A stretch of DNA of 64,000 nt from Daphnia pulex (taxonomy: Eukaryota > Arthropoda > Branchiopoda > Diplostraca > Daphniidae), in contig NC_060021.1 in NCBI RefSeq assembly GCF_021134715.1, positions 3,286,001-3,350,000 of the forward strand, read 5' to 3'. The notes under the pieces are model-generated. The model was not told the DNA's origin, searched no databases, and saw only the letters and a program-made list of their open reading frames with translations. Position numbers and translations under genes: made by a program. Of this stretch, positions 24,628-34,182 are shown in pieces. The number at the start of each line of letters is the position of its first letter. The first letter of the stretch is position 1.

Positions 24628-25300
24628 CCACCAATATGAATGAAAAATACACCCATAACTCAACTTTTTCGGCTGAATCGGAATATCAGGTCAAAATAAG
24701 CCTGAGATGAACATACGTAGGTGTAATTACCTGCGAACGAATTTTCACTTTCACGCACGCTACTATGCGGCTGACCACCAATATGAATGAAAATTACAAC
24801 TTTAACTTAACTTTTAACGCTGAATCGAAATATGAACTCGGAATAAGTCTTATATGAACACACGCATGTGTATTTCTGCGGGAAGGGGGCGGGGCGATCA
24901 ATTACTTATCTAGCGTTGAGAAAACAAGTTGGCCAGGTGCCCAGTGCTCCAAAAAGAGTGATCCACCCTGACGAAGCGATTTTGGCCAGTCACTTTATTG
25001 AAAAGAACAGACTGTTTCAAACAAAGTATCTTGATTATAGCATATCCATATTGCTCAATATAAAAAATGAACACAAGCAGTTTCAAACAAAATATCTTTA
25101 TTGTAGCCTACGCATATGCTCAATACAAAAAAATAAATAAAGGGAAACAATGCGGGGTATTCATCCGCAAACATCTATAAAATTTAGCTATGACAGGAGC
25201 TTGTTGGAGTTCAATGGTTGTCGAATACGGAAGCTTCCCTTTCGTTATGAAGTTGTGCTGAAAAAATTTAATTATAAATGAAATAATACAATTGCATTAC
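24628..25300. other. Non-coding spacer with two short direct repeats
   Basis: ACCACCAATATGAATGAAAA with following ACTTT..GCTGAATCG occurs at about 24627 and 24775, a degenerate repeat of about 150 bp. TTTCAAACAAAGTATCTTGA with ATATGCTCAATA occurs at 25015 and 25080, about 66 bp apart. I find no gene; a 90-residue ORF here contains one of the repeats. Confidence 0.55.
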
Positions 25301-25762
25301 CAAACGTTCCGTCCTCAGCGCTCTCCATTTTGAATCGTTCCGATTCGACAATGACTTCGTCCGCCTTTTGCCACGAAATGACGGGCAGAGGTATACCCTG
25401 GACGCAACCTTCAAACTTGGCCGTCTGTCCAGCTCTGGCGTAACAGCTTTTGGGTTTCGTAGAGAAGGTAGGAGCCTCCGAGTGGACAGAAAGTTTGTTT
25501 GAAAAAAAACGTTGGAAGCTTCCTCGCTGATGCTGATGCGTTCGCTAGTGGTGGACTTGATTTGAATGCCGTCCTTCAACCTAAATAGAAAATTACAATT
25601 TACATTTTTATTGGGAAAACAACTTGAATTAAATAATTACCATTTCACTTTAGATTTGGGATGGGCGGTGACTTTAACTTCGATGTTGGTCTCTTCGTAG
25701 TATTCAACTTTGATTTCGGGTTCGTGGCTCATTTCAGGTTTCATGACGATCGTCAGCGATGC
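25301..25762 (-). pseudogene. Titin-like Ig (I-set) exons captured in the KDZ element
   Basis: Two exons are visible on the minus strand. Exon 25762-25641 lies between a TATGACAG acceptor and a GTAATT donor and encodes KPEMSHEPEIKVEYYEE and AHPKSKVKW. Exon 25580-25301 encodes LKDGIQIKSTTSERISISEE; then, after a run of eight T, the frame changes to APTFSTKPKSCYARAGQ, AKFEGCVQGIPLPVISWQK and KMESAEDGTF. These are typical I-set Ig halves, with the core Cys and Trp, as in titin, twitchin or obscurin-type muscle proteins. The frameshift near 25500 and the missing rest make it a fragment. The source gene cannot be told from two domains. Confidence 0.72.
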
Positions 25763-25807
25763 CTGTCATAAACAAACAAACATCTCAAATCAACGAATCA
25801 AAGTCAA

Positions 25808-27116
25808 TTAGATAAAATTGAATTTCATACACTTGACTCGTCGAATCCGTGCTCGTTGGTTCATGAAAAATACCCGTCCTGCATCAGCTGAAAATGCACC
25901 CAATGCCTTTAGAAGGCAATATTCAGATGAACCTGGTAGGTAATTCTTGAGGTGGAAATACAGCTTCAGAAATGAAGTCGTAAAGAAAATTCCAAGTGTT
26001 TTGGGATTTCCAGGCCAATACCCCGAGCCAATGTAGTCCTCAAGTTCCGCGTTCATTACGCCATCACAACGGGAACACTTAAACGCAGCGCAGTGTAGAT
26101 CAAATCGACCTGAAATTAAAACTTAAAAGTAACGTGCACTCGATGTGCTTTTATTATTGAGAAATACCTTCTCCCGAGATCACAGTACAGTAATTGGTTC
26201 CAGCAACAAGTACCAATGTACCTTTCGTTCCAAGTTTCTTGCACTTCTCAGTTCTGCAGCTTACTGGCACAAAAACGCGCATTCCAATATATTTTTGAAA
26301 ACAATTTTTTTATCTAGTTATCACAGCAAGAGATTTTTAAAAAAAGGTAACTTTGATATAACTCACTGAGTGGTCGATTTTCAACTCCATAAAACTCGTG
26401 AGTCAATAGTGGGCGGGACTCAAACTCATTTAAGAACAGCTTTCGGTCGTGGAAAGGTCTGGTTGAATGAATTTTAACATCACAGTCCGGGCAAAGGTGA
26501 CTCTTGCAGTCATCAAAACAACGAATAATGATTGTAAGCTCCTGCTTACAATTATCGCATCGCTCGGCGTCACAAGCTCAGGCCGACACAAATGCGTCCA
26601 AAAGTCTAGGGGTAAATTCATTCCAGGTTTCGGTGTCTATCGTAACTCGTTTACTCCATTCGGATTCTTGCTTTTTTTTATCGGCTTCAATTCTAGCAAT
26701 ATGAGCAGCATTTTATTCTATCGCTTCTTTCTCAATGGTCGTGAATTCTACGAGGGAACCACCATCACCTTGACATCCGTCTTCATATGCATCAAAAACA
26801 TACTCTGGTACTCGTGAAATCATAGTAGCAACTTCTTCAGCAACTTTTGCTGCATGCTTTCTGTTGTCTTCTTTTGCTTCACGTTCAATAACATCCAGTT
26901 TTTCTTCAGCATGGCTGTTACCTGTAACAATCAAAGGATAGGAATTCCTTTACCTTCTATTATATTTGAAATATACATATCCATCAATCAAGCAAATAAC
27001 AAAATTTTGAGTGAAATTGTTTTACGTTGACTGTTGAAAGCCAATGCAGCTGGAGATTTAGGGCCTACTTGTCTCTGCATCATTTGATCCCAGTATAATA
27101 TCTTCAAACAGGTTTC
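25808..27116 (-). pseudogene. KDZ-associated CxC zinc-cluster gene, broken
   Basis: The minus strand shows exons at 27116-27026 (LKILYWDQMM, GPKSPAALAFN), 26921 to about 26350, about 26258-26170 and about 26105-25810. The second exon encodes a B-box-like cluster: CDNC, then CFDDCKSHLCPDCDVKIH and PFHDRKLFL. Later exons encode CKKLGTKGTLVLVAG, AAFKCSRCD and then SGYWPGNPKTLG with LPGSSEYCLLKALGAFS. This order matches the N-terminal part of KDZ-type transposases with CxC clusters. Two in-frame stops, after FTTIEKEAIE and after LLDAFVSA, disable it. The DDE catalytic half is absent on the left, where the Ig exons lie. The Gypsy element at 27160 sits just upstream. Confidence 0.7.
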
Positions 27117-27159
27117 CTGTAAATAAGCATTTGTATATGTATTATGTAAGCATTGTTTT

Positions 27160-27288
27160 TGCTATGACTCGGCAACGTCGCCCCCCTCCCCTCCCTCTGA
27201 TCACAGCGTCAGTTGGTCTCGTCTCGTTGGTAGAGTGAATACACGCCCGTATCGCTCTCGAATTCAGCCTCTTTCAAACTTCATTCTA
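27160..27288 (+). repeat. 5' LTR of Gypsy element 1
   Basis: The LTR begins TGCTATGACTCGG and ends CTTCATTCTA; it looks identical to 32647-32775. It is unusually short and C-rich. It ends in TA rather than the usual CA, but the GTTTT duplication fixes this boundary. Confidence 0.92.
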
Positions 27289-28345
27289 TGGCGCAGTTGA
27301 TTGTGTTTTAAATCCAATTCATTCTTCCTGCTCTCATCACTCGATCCCAAGTGTTTTTTGTTCAGTTCTATTTTGTTTTGTGTTGATTTCCCCGGCCCTT
27401 GGGTGCGCCCATTGCTGCTAACCCCCCCCTCCTCCCAGCAACCAGCGTGGTTTGTGGGGGCCGCCATCTTGTTTTCCTTTGTCTCGTGTGGTGCATATGC
27501 TATTCGTTTGTGGTCCTGCGAGTTATCCTATCCGCCGATCATATTTGGGACTTTTGGCACACATTCACCCACTGTTTTTCATATTTCATGTGTTTTTTTT
27601 AAATTTTTTTTTGGTGATTCACTGTCGTGTCTATATTGAGGGGCCCACATGTTGCGTGCCCACCATTTTTTATTTCTCTTTTCTATTCGGCCCATACGCA
27701 TTTTCTGTCTATAGTGAGGGGCCCACATGTTGCGTGCCCACCATTTTTTGTTTTTTTCTCTCTCTGGCTTCGTTTCTCTCTTGGCCGTCTCTCTTGCTGA
27801 GAATCCGTTTGTCGTTTTTTTTTCTTTGTTGGCCGTAATTACTCCGCGTCCACTCGTTCCACGTGGATTTCATCCCGCGGTTTAGTCTCTCCCACCATTC
27901 AGCCCCCTATCGTCATATATGCGTTTATTGTTTGTTTGTTGGCCGTAATTATCCCACGTCCACCCGTTCCACGCGGATTTCATCCCGCGGTTTAGTTTCT
28001 CCCACTATTCATCCCCCTATCGTCATATATTTCCACATTGCCGTTCATTCTGTTTTCAAGTGTGCTGTTTTCTTGATTCACACCCTCGTTTCGACCACTC
28101 ATATTGCCAATTCAACCTCACACGCTCCCCCCATTCAATTCATTTTTTTTCTCTTCTTGTGTTTTCTGCTCCTCGTTTCTTTAACGTTCATCTGTGTGTT
28201 TTCAATTCTCCCACCCAACGTGGTTTCATTCCTCCATTCATTTTCATTCCGCTGCCGTGTTCATCCTACGCCGGTGCCACCCTTCGTGCAGTGATTCAGT
28301 GGTCCCCTTGTGTCACCCAGGTCTTGGGTTAATCCGTGCCTCGCC
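27289..28345 (+). other. Leader of Gypsy element 1 with internal duplications
   Basis: The leader of about 1.06 kb starts with the primer-binding site. A 90 bp block with GGCCGTAATT and GATTTCATCCCGCGGTTTAG is present at 27831-27920 and 27941-28030. A block with GAGGGGCCCACATGTTGCGT is present near 27637 and 27714. It is pyrimidine-rich and several ORFs cross it, but none has protein-like composition. Confidence 0.7.
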
Positions 28346-30009
28346 ATGCCTCCTAAGCCATTCAAGCCGTACGGCGCGCCACCTCCACTAGACATCGAGG
28401 AATTCAAAGACTCCTTCGAGATCTGGCACCAGCAGTGGAATATATTCCTCGCTCTTTCGACAATCAACACTGCACTTCCGCAAGGCGACCGACCGGAATA
28501 TATTGCCAACATCTTGCTGTCCTGCCTCTCCAAATTGACGCTGAAGGCTGTGCTCACCATGGGTTTGGCGGCCGCTGAGTTAAAAGATGCAGACATCATT
28601 ATTGGGAAGCTGCAGGAGAGGTATAATGCTGGCCGCAATTGTCATGTGTGGCGCCAGAAGTTCTCATCCCGCGTCCAGCGTGACACCGAATCGGCTGATT
28701 CTTGGCTCAGCGACTTGCGTGATCTCGCGCGCAAATGTGAATTTGAAAAAGATTGCTGTGCGGCCTGCCAGAACACGCGCATTTTGGGCCAAGTTGTCTT
28801 TGGCGTTTTCGACGACGAGGTCCGCCGTAAGCTACTGGAACAGGGCGCCACTTTAACCCTGGATATGGCGCTAACAACGCTCCGTACAGCTGAGGCCACC
28901 CGGCTTCAGGCGTCCACCATCAAACAGGGTGGCGCGGCCCCCGTCCACCAGCTAAAGACTCCTACGGCAAAACCACCTATGGGCAAGCCGGCCATTCAAC
29001 ACCGGGATCAGCAGCGCGGACGTCCAGCAGCTCGTTGGCATCCGCCCGGAACTAAGCCGTATGGGTGTTGGAACTGCGGGTCGGCCTCTCGTCACGCTAA
29101 GGAGGATTGCCCCGCCTTCGGCAAAGAATGTCTAGGTTGCCACAAAACGGGCCACTTCCAGGCCGTTTGCACCCAAGGCGGCAGTTCAACCCCGAAACCT
29201 GAGATGGCTGGCAGCATCACGATCCAATCAATCATCCCTGATGACATGGTCGAGCTTGGTGTCGTCCCGGCTTCCAGCAACTCAACTATTTTCATCCGTG
29301 TGCTCCCTGACACCGGGGCGTCGATTGATGCAATCCCGGCCGCCATGTTTTGGAGTCACTTCAAGCACGTTCAACTAATTGATGGCGGACCAAACGCAGT
29401 CACGGCCACCGGGGCGGCAATTTCGTCACTTGGTCACTTCCCGGCCTCGTTGTCATGGTCCAGCGGATCATCCCTCCCCGTGGCCACAACCATTCATGTC
29501 CTACGTGACCTTCAACAGCCGGTGCTCTCCAAGGCGTCTCAAAAACAATTCGGCATGCTACCGGCTCAGTATCCGCATTCATGCGTGTTAGCTGCGGTTA
29601 TGCCTCCGCCTTTGCCAGCTTCGACCCAAATTGATGACGTCATGGCTACATTGCACGTTCTTATGGCGGAGTGCCCTTTGATTTTCGATGGAGTATGCCG
29701 GCCCATGCGTGGTCCTCCATGCCACTTTCAACTAAAGGAGGGCGCAGTCCCTTCGGCCATCCGTGGATCCCGTCCCATTGCAGTGCCTCTCATGCCAAGG
29801 GTCAAACAGGAGCTGGACTCGCTGGAAGAACAAGGCATCATCAGCCAGGTGCCTGAGCCGACGTTGTGGGTCCACCCAATCGTCATTGTCCCAAAGGACG
29901 ATGGTGGGATCCGCATATGCGGCGACTTTACGTCGCTCAACCGCTGCATCATCCGGCCCACCTTTGATTCCCGACTCCGTTCCAGGCGGTCCGGACCATC
30001 CCGACGGGG
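28346..30009 (+). pseudogene. Gag, protease and N-terminal RT of Gypsy element 1
   Basis: The frame is open from 28310; I place the start at the ATG at 28346, which has a better context (CCATGCC) and begins MPPKPFKPYG. Gag carries two zinc knuckles, CWNCGSASRHAKEDC and CLGCHKTGHFQAVC (about residues 240-275). The aspartic protease active site is VLPDTGASIDAIP. RT begins with the VPKDDGGIRICGDF block. A one-base shift near 29970 moves the frame into RSRRSGPSRRG and a stop, while RT continues in the frame that starts at 30010. Gag and Pol would otherwise be one fused polyprotein. Confidence 0.88.
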
Positions 30010-30570
30010 ATGAAGTTCTTCACAGTTATTGACGCCCTCAAGGGCTATCACCAGGTGGAGCTGGATGAGGAGTCAAGTGCCATGACGACGTTTTCCACTC
30101 CGTTTGGCCGCTTCAAGTACAACCGTCTCCCGTTTGGCGTCTCGTTGGCTGGCGATGACTACGGCAGACGTCTCGCAAACATTTTCGACGATCTCCCGAA
30201 CTGTCGCCGTGTAGTCGAGGATATCCTGGTTTTCTCTGCCACTTGGGAAGAACATGTCGACCTCGTCCGTCGCCTTTTCCGCCTCGCCGCTGATCACCAG
30301 ATCGCCATTAACGTTCGCAAGGTTGTCTTTGCTCAACCGTCAGTGTTGTTCGGTGGCTACGTAGTAGGAGAGAGTGGCTTCCGACCCAGCCCGGATTTAC
30401 TGAGGGCCATCCGTGAATTCCCGGCTCCCACTTGTGTTTCAGAGATGCGAGCCTTCCACGGGCTCTGCCAGCAGGTTGGGAACTTTTCGGACGACTTGGC
30501 TCCCGTTCTTCGCCCTCTGGCGCCTCTACTTCGAAAGGATTTTGTATGGGAGTGGACGATGCAACACTAG
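30010..30570 (+). pseudogene. RT core of Gypsy element 1, ending at a TAG
   Basis: The frame carries FFTVIDALKGYHQVEL (first catalytic Asp), FGRFKYNRLPFGVS and the thumb region with LFGGYVVGESGFRP. At the usual YxDD box the sequence reads VVEDILVFS, so the Tyr is replaced by Val and the first Asp by Glu. The ORF ends at TAG 30568-30570, but the same frame continues straight into RNase H, so this is a point nonsense change. The altered box could be a family trait or an inactivating change. Confidence 0.85.
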
Positions 30571-32427
30571 AAGGACTTCAAAGCAGCCCGTGAGTCCCTT
30601 TCTTCGTCTTCCGAACTATCATTTTACGACTCGGCTGCCCCAACCTCACTTCACGTCGATGCGTCCCGCCTCCGGGGCCTCGGTTTTATCCTCCGACAAC
30701 AAAAAGCCGATGGGAGCTGGAATGTCGTGCAGGCGGGTTCCCGTTTTCTATCTGATGCAGAGTCCCGGTTCGCGATGATCGAGCTGGAATGCCTGGCTGC
30801 GGCTTGGGCAATGCGCAAATGCCGCCAGTTTCTCGAAGGCCTGCCCTCCTTCCAGCTCGTTACCGATCATCGCCCTTTAATTCCGATCCTCAACGATTAT
30901 CACCTGGATAAGCTGGATAATCCCAGAATTTTACGTCTTCGCCTGTCCATGCAGCGGTACTCCTTCGTCGCTGTTTGGGTGCCGGGGAAGAACAATGTGA
31001 TGGCTGATGCCCTGTCGCGCTCCCCGGTTGATCGTCCTTCCGCTTCCGACGAGATCGCGGAGGGCCCGCAATCGTTCTCAGCCCGCATCAGCTTGTTGGA
31101 TACAATGGAGGGATCAAACGACGCCAATCCCGACGTGTTGCTGTCCTCCGTTGCAGCGGCTACCTCGGCCGATCCGGTTATGCTGTCCCTCCGACAGACA
31201 GTCCTTGAGGGATTCCCGAACGAGAAGTGTAATCTTCCCCTAGAGCTTCGTCCATTCTGGCAGGTGCGGAGCCAGCTGTCCGTCGACGACGCGGAGGGTC
31301 TCATCCTTGTCGGCCCCCGAGTAGTCATTCCGACTTCCTTGCGCCAGGAGATCATCAGGCGCTTACTTCAAATGCACCAAGGAGCCACCAAACTCCGTCA
31401 GCGCGCCCGTCTCTCCATCTACTGGCCCTCCATGGACAACGATATCGTCGTTGCCGCAAAGTCCTGCCCATCTTGCACAGAGCTTCTCCCGTCTCATCCG
31501 GCGGAGCCTCTCCTTCCCCATGCTCCGGCTTCCAGACCGTTCGAGTTTGTGTTCGTTGATCTAGGCGCCTACCGCGGTCGTGATTTTTTAATTGTGGCCG
31601 ATCAGTTCAGCGGTTGGCCTCAAGTCTTCCCGTTCCCGGACACCAACACGTCAACGCGACGGGTCATCGACGCCCTCCGTTCGTTTTTCACGTGCGGAGC
31701 CGGAGCCCCGGTGAAACTGTGGTCGGATGGAGGCCCGCAGTTCAAGTCCGACGAATTTCTCGCCTTCCTTCGCGACTGGGATATTAGTAACGGCCGTTCA
31801 TCGCCCCACCATCCCCAGTCCAATGGCTACGCGGAATCAGCCGTCAAATCGATGAAGAAGCTCATCGCAGGCTCTTGGTCGTCAGGATCGTTCGACCCGG
31901 ACAAGTTTGGCAAGGCTTTGCTTCTCTTCCGCAACGCGCCCATGTCAGGCGGAGCTTCACCATCGCAAATCGTTTTCAGCCGCCCAACGCGCGATCTCCT
32001 TCCCGCACACAGGCGTTCATTCGCTCCGGAATGGCAGCAAGCCGCCGAGTTATTGGAAAAGCGTGCTCAACATGCAAAGGAACTTCAAATTCAGCACTTC
32101 AACCGTACCGCGCACCCCCTCCCACCCCTGGTGATTGGCGACAGCGTGCTCATCCAAGACCACAAGTCAAAACGTTGGTCCACTCCTGGAGTCATCGTTG
32201 AGGTGGGACCATTCCGGGATTACCTCGTCAAAACGCCAGCTGGTCGGCTGTTCCGCCGCAATCGGCGTTTTCTTCGTGTCATCTCCCCCCCAACGCCGCA
32301 GCTGCAACCTCCATCGAGCGCTTCAACTTCGACTACCCCTTGCCAGCGGCATGGTCCAGCCCCTCCGACAGCGCCTTTATCAACTCTCCGTCGTTCGCGT
32401 CGCCTTGCCGCCAAGATCGCTTCTTAA
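30571..32427 (+). CDS. RNase H and integrase of Gypsy element 1
   Basis: This is the C-terminal half of Pol in the same frame as the RT segment; the first usable ATG in the segment is at 30727. RNase H shows LHVDASRLRGLGF, MIELECLAAAWAM and LVTDHRPLIPIL. The integrase has a CPSC zinc half, a core with FVFVDLGAYRG, KLWSDGGPQF and NGYAESAVKSM (D, D, E), and a basic C-terminal tail ending RRSRRLAAKIAS. The core has no visible lesion, but without the upstream parts the protein would need readthrough. Confidence 0.85.
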   Translation, partial: KDFKAARESLSSSSELSFYDSAAPTSLHVDASRLRGLGFILRQQKADGSWNVVQAGSRFLSDAESRFAMIELECLAAAWAMRKCRQFLEGLPSFQLVTDHRPLIPILNDYHLDKLDNPRILRLRLSMQRYSFVAVWVPGKNNVMADALSRSPVDRPSASDEIAEGPQSFSARISLLDTMEGSNDANPDVLLSSVAAATSADPVMLSLRQTVLEGFPNEKCNLPLELRPFWQVRSQLSVDDAEGLILVGPRVVIPTSLRQEIIRRLLQMHQGATKLRQRARLSIYWPSMDNDIVVAAKSCPSCTELLPSHPAEPLLPHAPASRPFEFVFVDLGAYRGRDFLIVADQFSGWPQVFPFPDTNTSTRRVIDALRSFFTCGAGAPVKLWSDGGPQFKSDEFLAFLRDWDISNGRSSPHHPQSNGYAESAVKSMKKLIAGSWSSGSFDPDKFGKALLLFRNAPMSGGASPSQIVFSRPTRDLLPAHRRSFAPEWQQAAELLEKRAQHAKELQIQHFNRTAHPLPPLVIGDSVLIQDHKSKRWSTPGVIVEVGPFRDYLVKTPAGRLFRRNRRFLRVISPPTPQLQPPSSASTSTTPCQRHGPAPPTAPLSTLRRSRRLAAKIAS

Positions 32428-32646
32428 ATTATTACGTTGTCTTTTTGTTTCTCTGTCTCTTTCGTTCGTTCTTCTTTGAGTCCATCTCCTCTTCCGTCAG
32501 CTTTGAGACCCGCTCTTATCTTAATTCAGCAATTACCCCTTATCTTTTTGCTCCCCGTGTTTTTTCCTTGGGAGTATTTTCTCGCCGTGGGTGTTCCACA
32601 TTACAATTCAGAAATTCTTTTCCGTTCATGTACGGGGAAAAAGACA
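32428..32646 (+). other. 3' untranslated stretch and purine tract of Gypsy element 1
   Basis: A T-rich stretch follows the integrase stop and ends in GGGGAAAAAGACA, the purine tract that would prime plus-strand synthesis. ORFs running through it into the LTR are not supported. Confidence 0.7.
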
Positions 32647-32775
32647 TGCTATGACTCGGCAACGTCGCCCCCCTCCCCTCCCTCTGATCACAGCGTCAGT
32701 TGGTCTCGTCTCGTTGGTAGAGTGAATACACGCCCGTATCGCTCTCGAATTCAGCCTCTTTCAAACTTCATTCTA
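32647..32775 (+). repeat. 3' LTR of Gypsy element 1
   Basis: It looks identical to 27160-27288 and is followed by the GTTTT duplication at 32776-32780. Confidence 0.92.
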
Positions 32776-32780
32776 GTTTT

Positions 32781-33549
32781 GCTCACTTATTAAAGCAAAT
32801 AAACCATGTTCCATGTTAAGTGTTGTACCAATCCCGGCTCCTTTGGTAATACTGTCACCTGTTGCACCTAGCTACTCTAGAATAATAAAATCCAATTACA
32901 AACTAAAATAAAAAACGCAGTATATTACAGTTGACAGTGGGGACAGCCGAACTGAAAAATGTAAACAAGTATAGAAAGATGCGTCTTCAAAAAGTACTAA
33001 ACAGTATCCAAATTAAAAAAACTAAATTGTATTTTCAAATAAATTGAATTTGCAAAATTTAGACTGTTTACAAAGTAAATATAAAATAAAACATAAAAAT
33101 TAATTGAGATCAAATTTAAACAATTCAAATTTTAGTTTAAATTAACAAAACTCCATTTTACCCTATGCTTCAGAGCGAAGGAAAATTTTAACTAAACTAA
33201 GAATATATAACTGAATCTGAATGTGTATGGGGTTGTCTAACACAGGATTCTATCAAAGAACATATTTAAATTAATTGAAATACAATGGAAGCAAGTCCAA
33301 TAAAAAAAAACAACTTACATGTTCTTTTTCCAGCCTTCATAGTTAACGATGAAGAAAATTCCACTGATAACCAATAATACTGGTAATTTCTTCAGAAAAA
33401 GGGTCCCTGGATCAATAATAATAGAATAATGGTTAATAAAATTGAATGGCTGCAAACTTTCTATAGAAAGAATGTAAAATGCAGGAAAAAACTTAGCGAG
33501 CTTACCAAGCCCTACCCCATAATTGATATTTTACAAAGAAAATAGGGGT
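32781..33549. other. KDZ-element spacer between the two Gypsy insertions
   Basis: The stretch is AT-rich. On the minus strand, about 33323-33406 lies between a GATCCAG acceptor and a GTAAGT donor and would encode TLFLKKLPVLLVISGIFF, a single membrane-like segment; I do not recognise it and rate it low. Nothing else is seen. Confidence 0.35.
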
Positions 33550-33822
33550 GTTTTGATGGGAAGAAAGCAGGTTACTGAAGGAAATATCACCTGTAATAAA
33601 CTGAGTTACTTAATGTGATAAATATACCTTAAAATCACGAATTTACCATTTTGACAGTTCCTATAGGGAAGAGAGAGAAAGAAAACTGGTAACAAAATTA
33701 AAACAAAATGACTGGAAATAGATGTACATAGGGTAAATTTAAAAGCTAAGCACGAAAAACACCATTAAACGCTCAAATATTGATAATAAATAAGAAAATA
33801 CAGTGAAAATATACGGGCCTAT
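33550..33822 (-). repeat. Right KDZ inverted repeat, inner part
   Basis: This is the inner two thirds of the right terminal inverted repeat, complementary to about 24355-24627. It is cut at CCTAT (33818-33822) by the second Gypsy element and resumes at 49490. Confidence 0.88.
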
Positions 33823-33934
33823 TGTTGTAGTCTTGGTAGTCTCTGTGTGTCTGTGTATTCTCTAGTGCCGCCTCGGTGGTCTCGACATGGAGGAGGGGAA
33901 GATGGGAGGCCACCTAGTGGTAGACTTTACAACA
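33823..33934 (-). repeat. 3' LTR of Gypsy element 2 (minus orientation)
   Basis: The 112 bp repeat runs TGTTGTAGTCTTGG to ACTTTACAACA in plus orientation and looks identical to 49373-49484. Confidence 0.92.
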
Positions 33935-34182
33935 TCTCCCCCCTTTAACTATATACGAACGAACAGAAATGAATGCGATCAAAACGGAAAATGAGAATGC
34001 GAAAAATAAACCAACATGAATGAACAATGAGGATGTGTACGAAGATGAATGAACAATGGGTAGGTGAGATGAAAATAAACGCATGAACAATGAGTAGTGA
34101 AACGATGAAAAATGAAACGACAATGAATTGAAATGACATGAAGATAAATCGGACGGGAGACTGAAATGTCGACTTGCGCCGT

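Larger units (their letters stand above)
27155..32780 (+). mobile_element. Ty3/Gypsy retrotransposon 1, with GTTTT duplications
   Basis: Two LTRs of 129 bp that look identical (27160-27288 and 32647-32775) bound a 5.6 kb element. They are flanked by the 5 bp duplication GTTTT (27155-27159 and 32776-32780). The primer-binding site TGGCGCAGTTGATTG starts at 27289, as in tRNA-Ser-primed 17.6/297-type elements. The purine tract GGGGAAAAAGACA precedes the 3' LTR. Gag and Pol lie in one plus-strand reading frame that has been broken by one frameshift (about 29970) and one TAG (30568). The identical LTRs point to a young insertion. Confidence 0.93.

Noticed and set aside
27301-28294. Several Phe/Ser-rich ORFs up to 143 codons
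   Set aside because: They lie in the pyrimidine-rich leader of Gypsy 1, overlap in different frames and show no domain.
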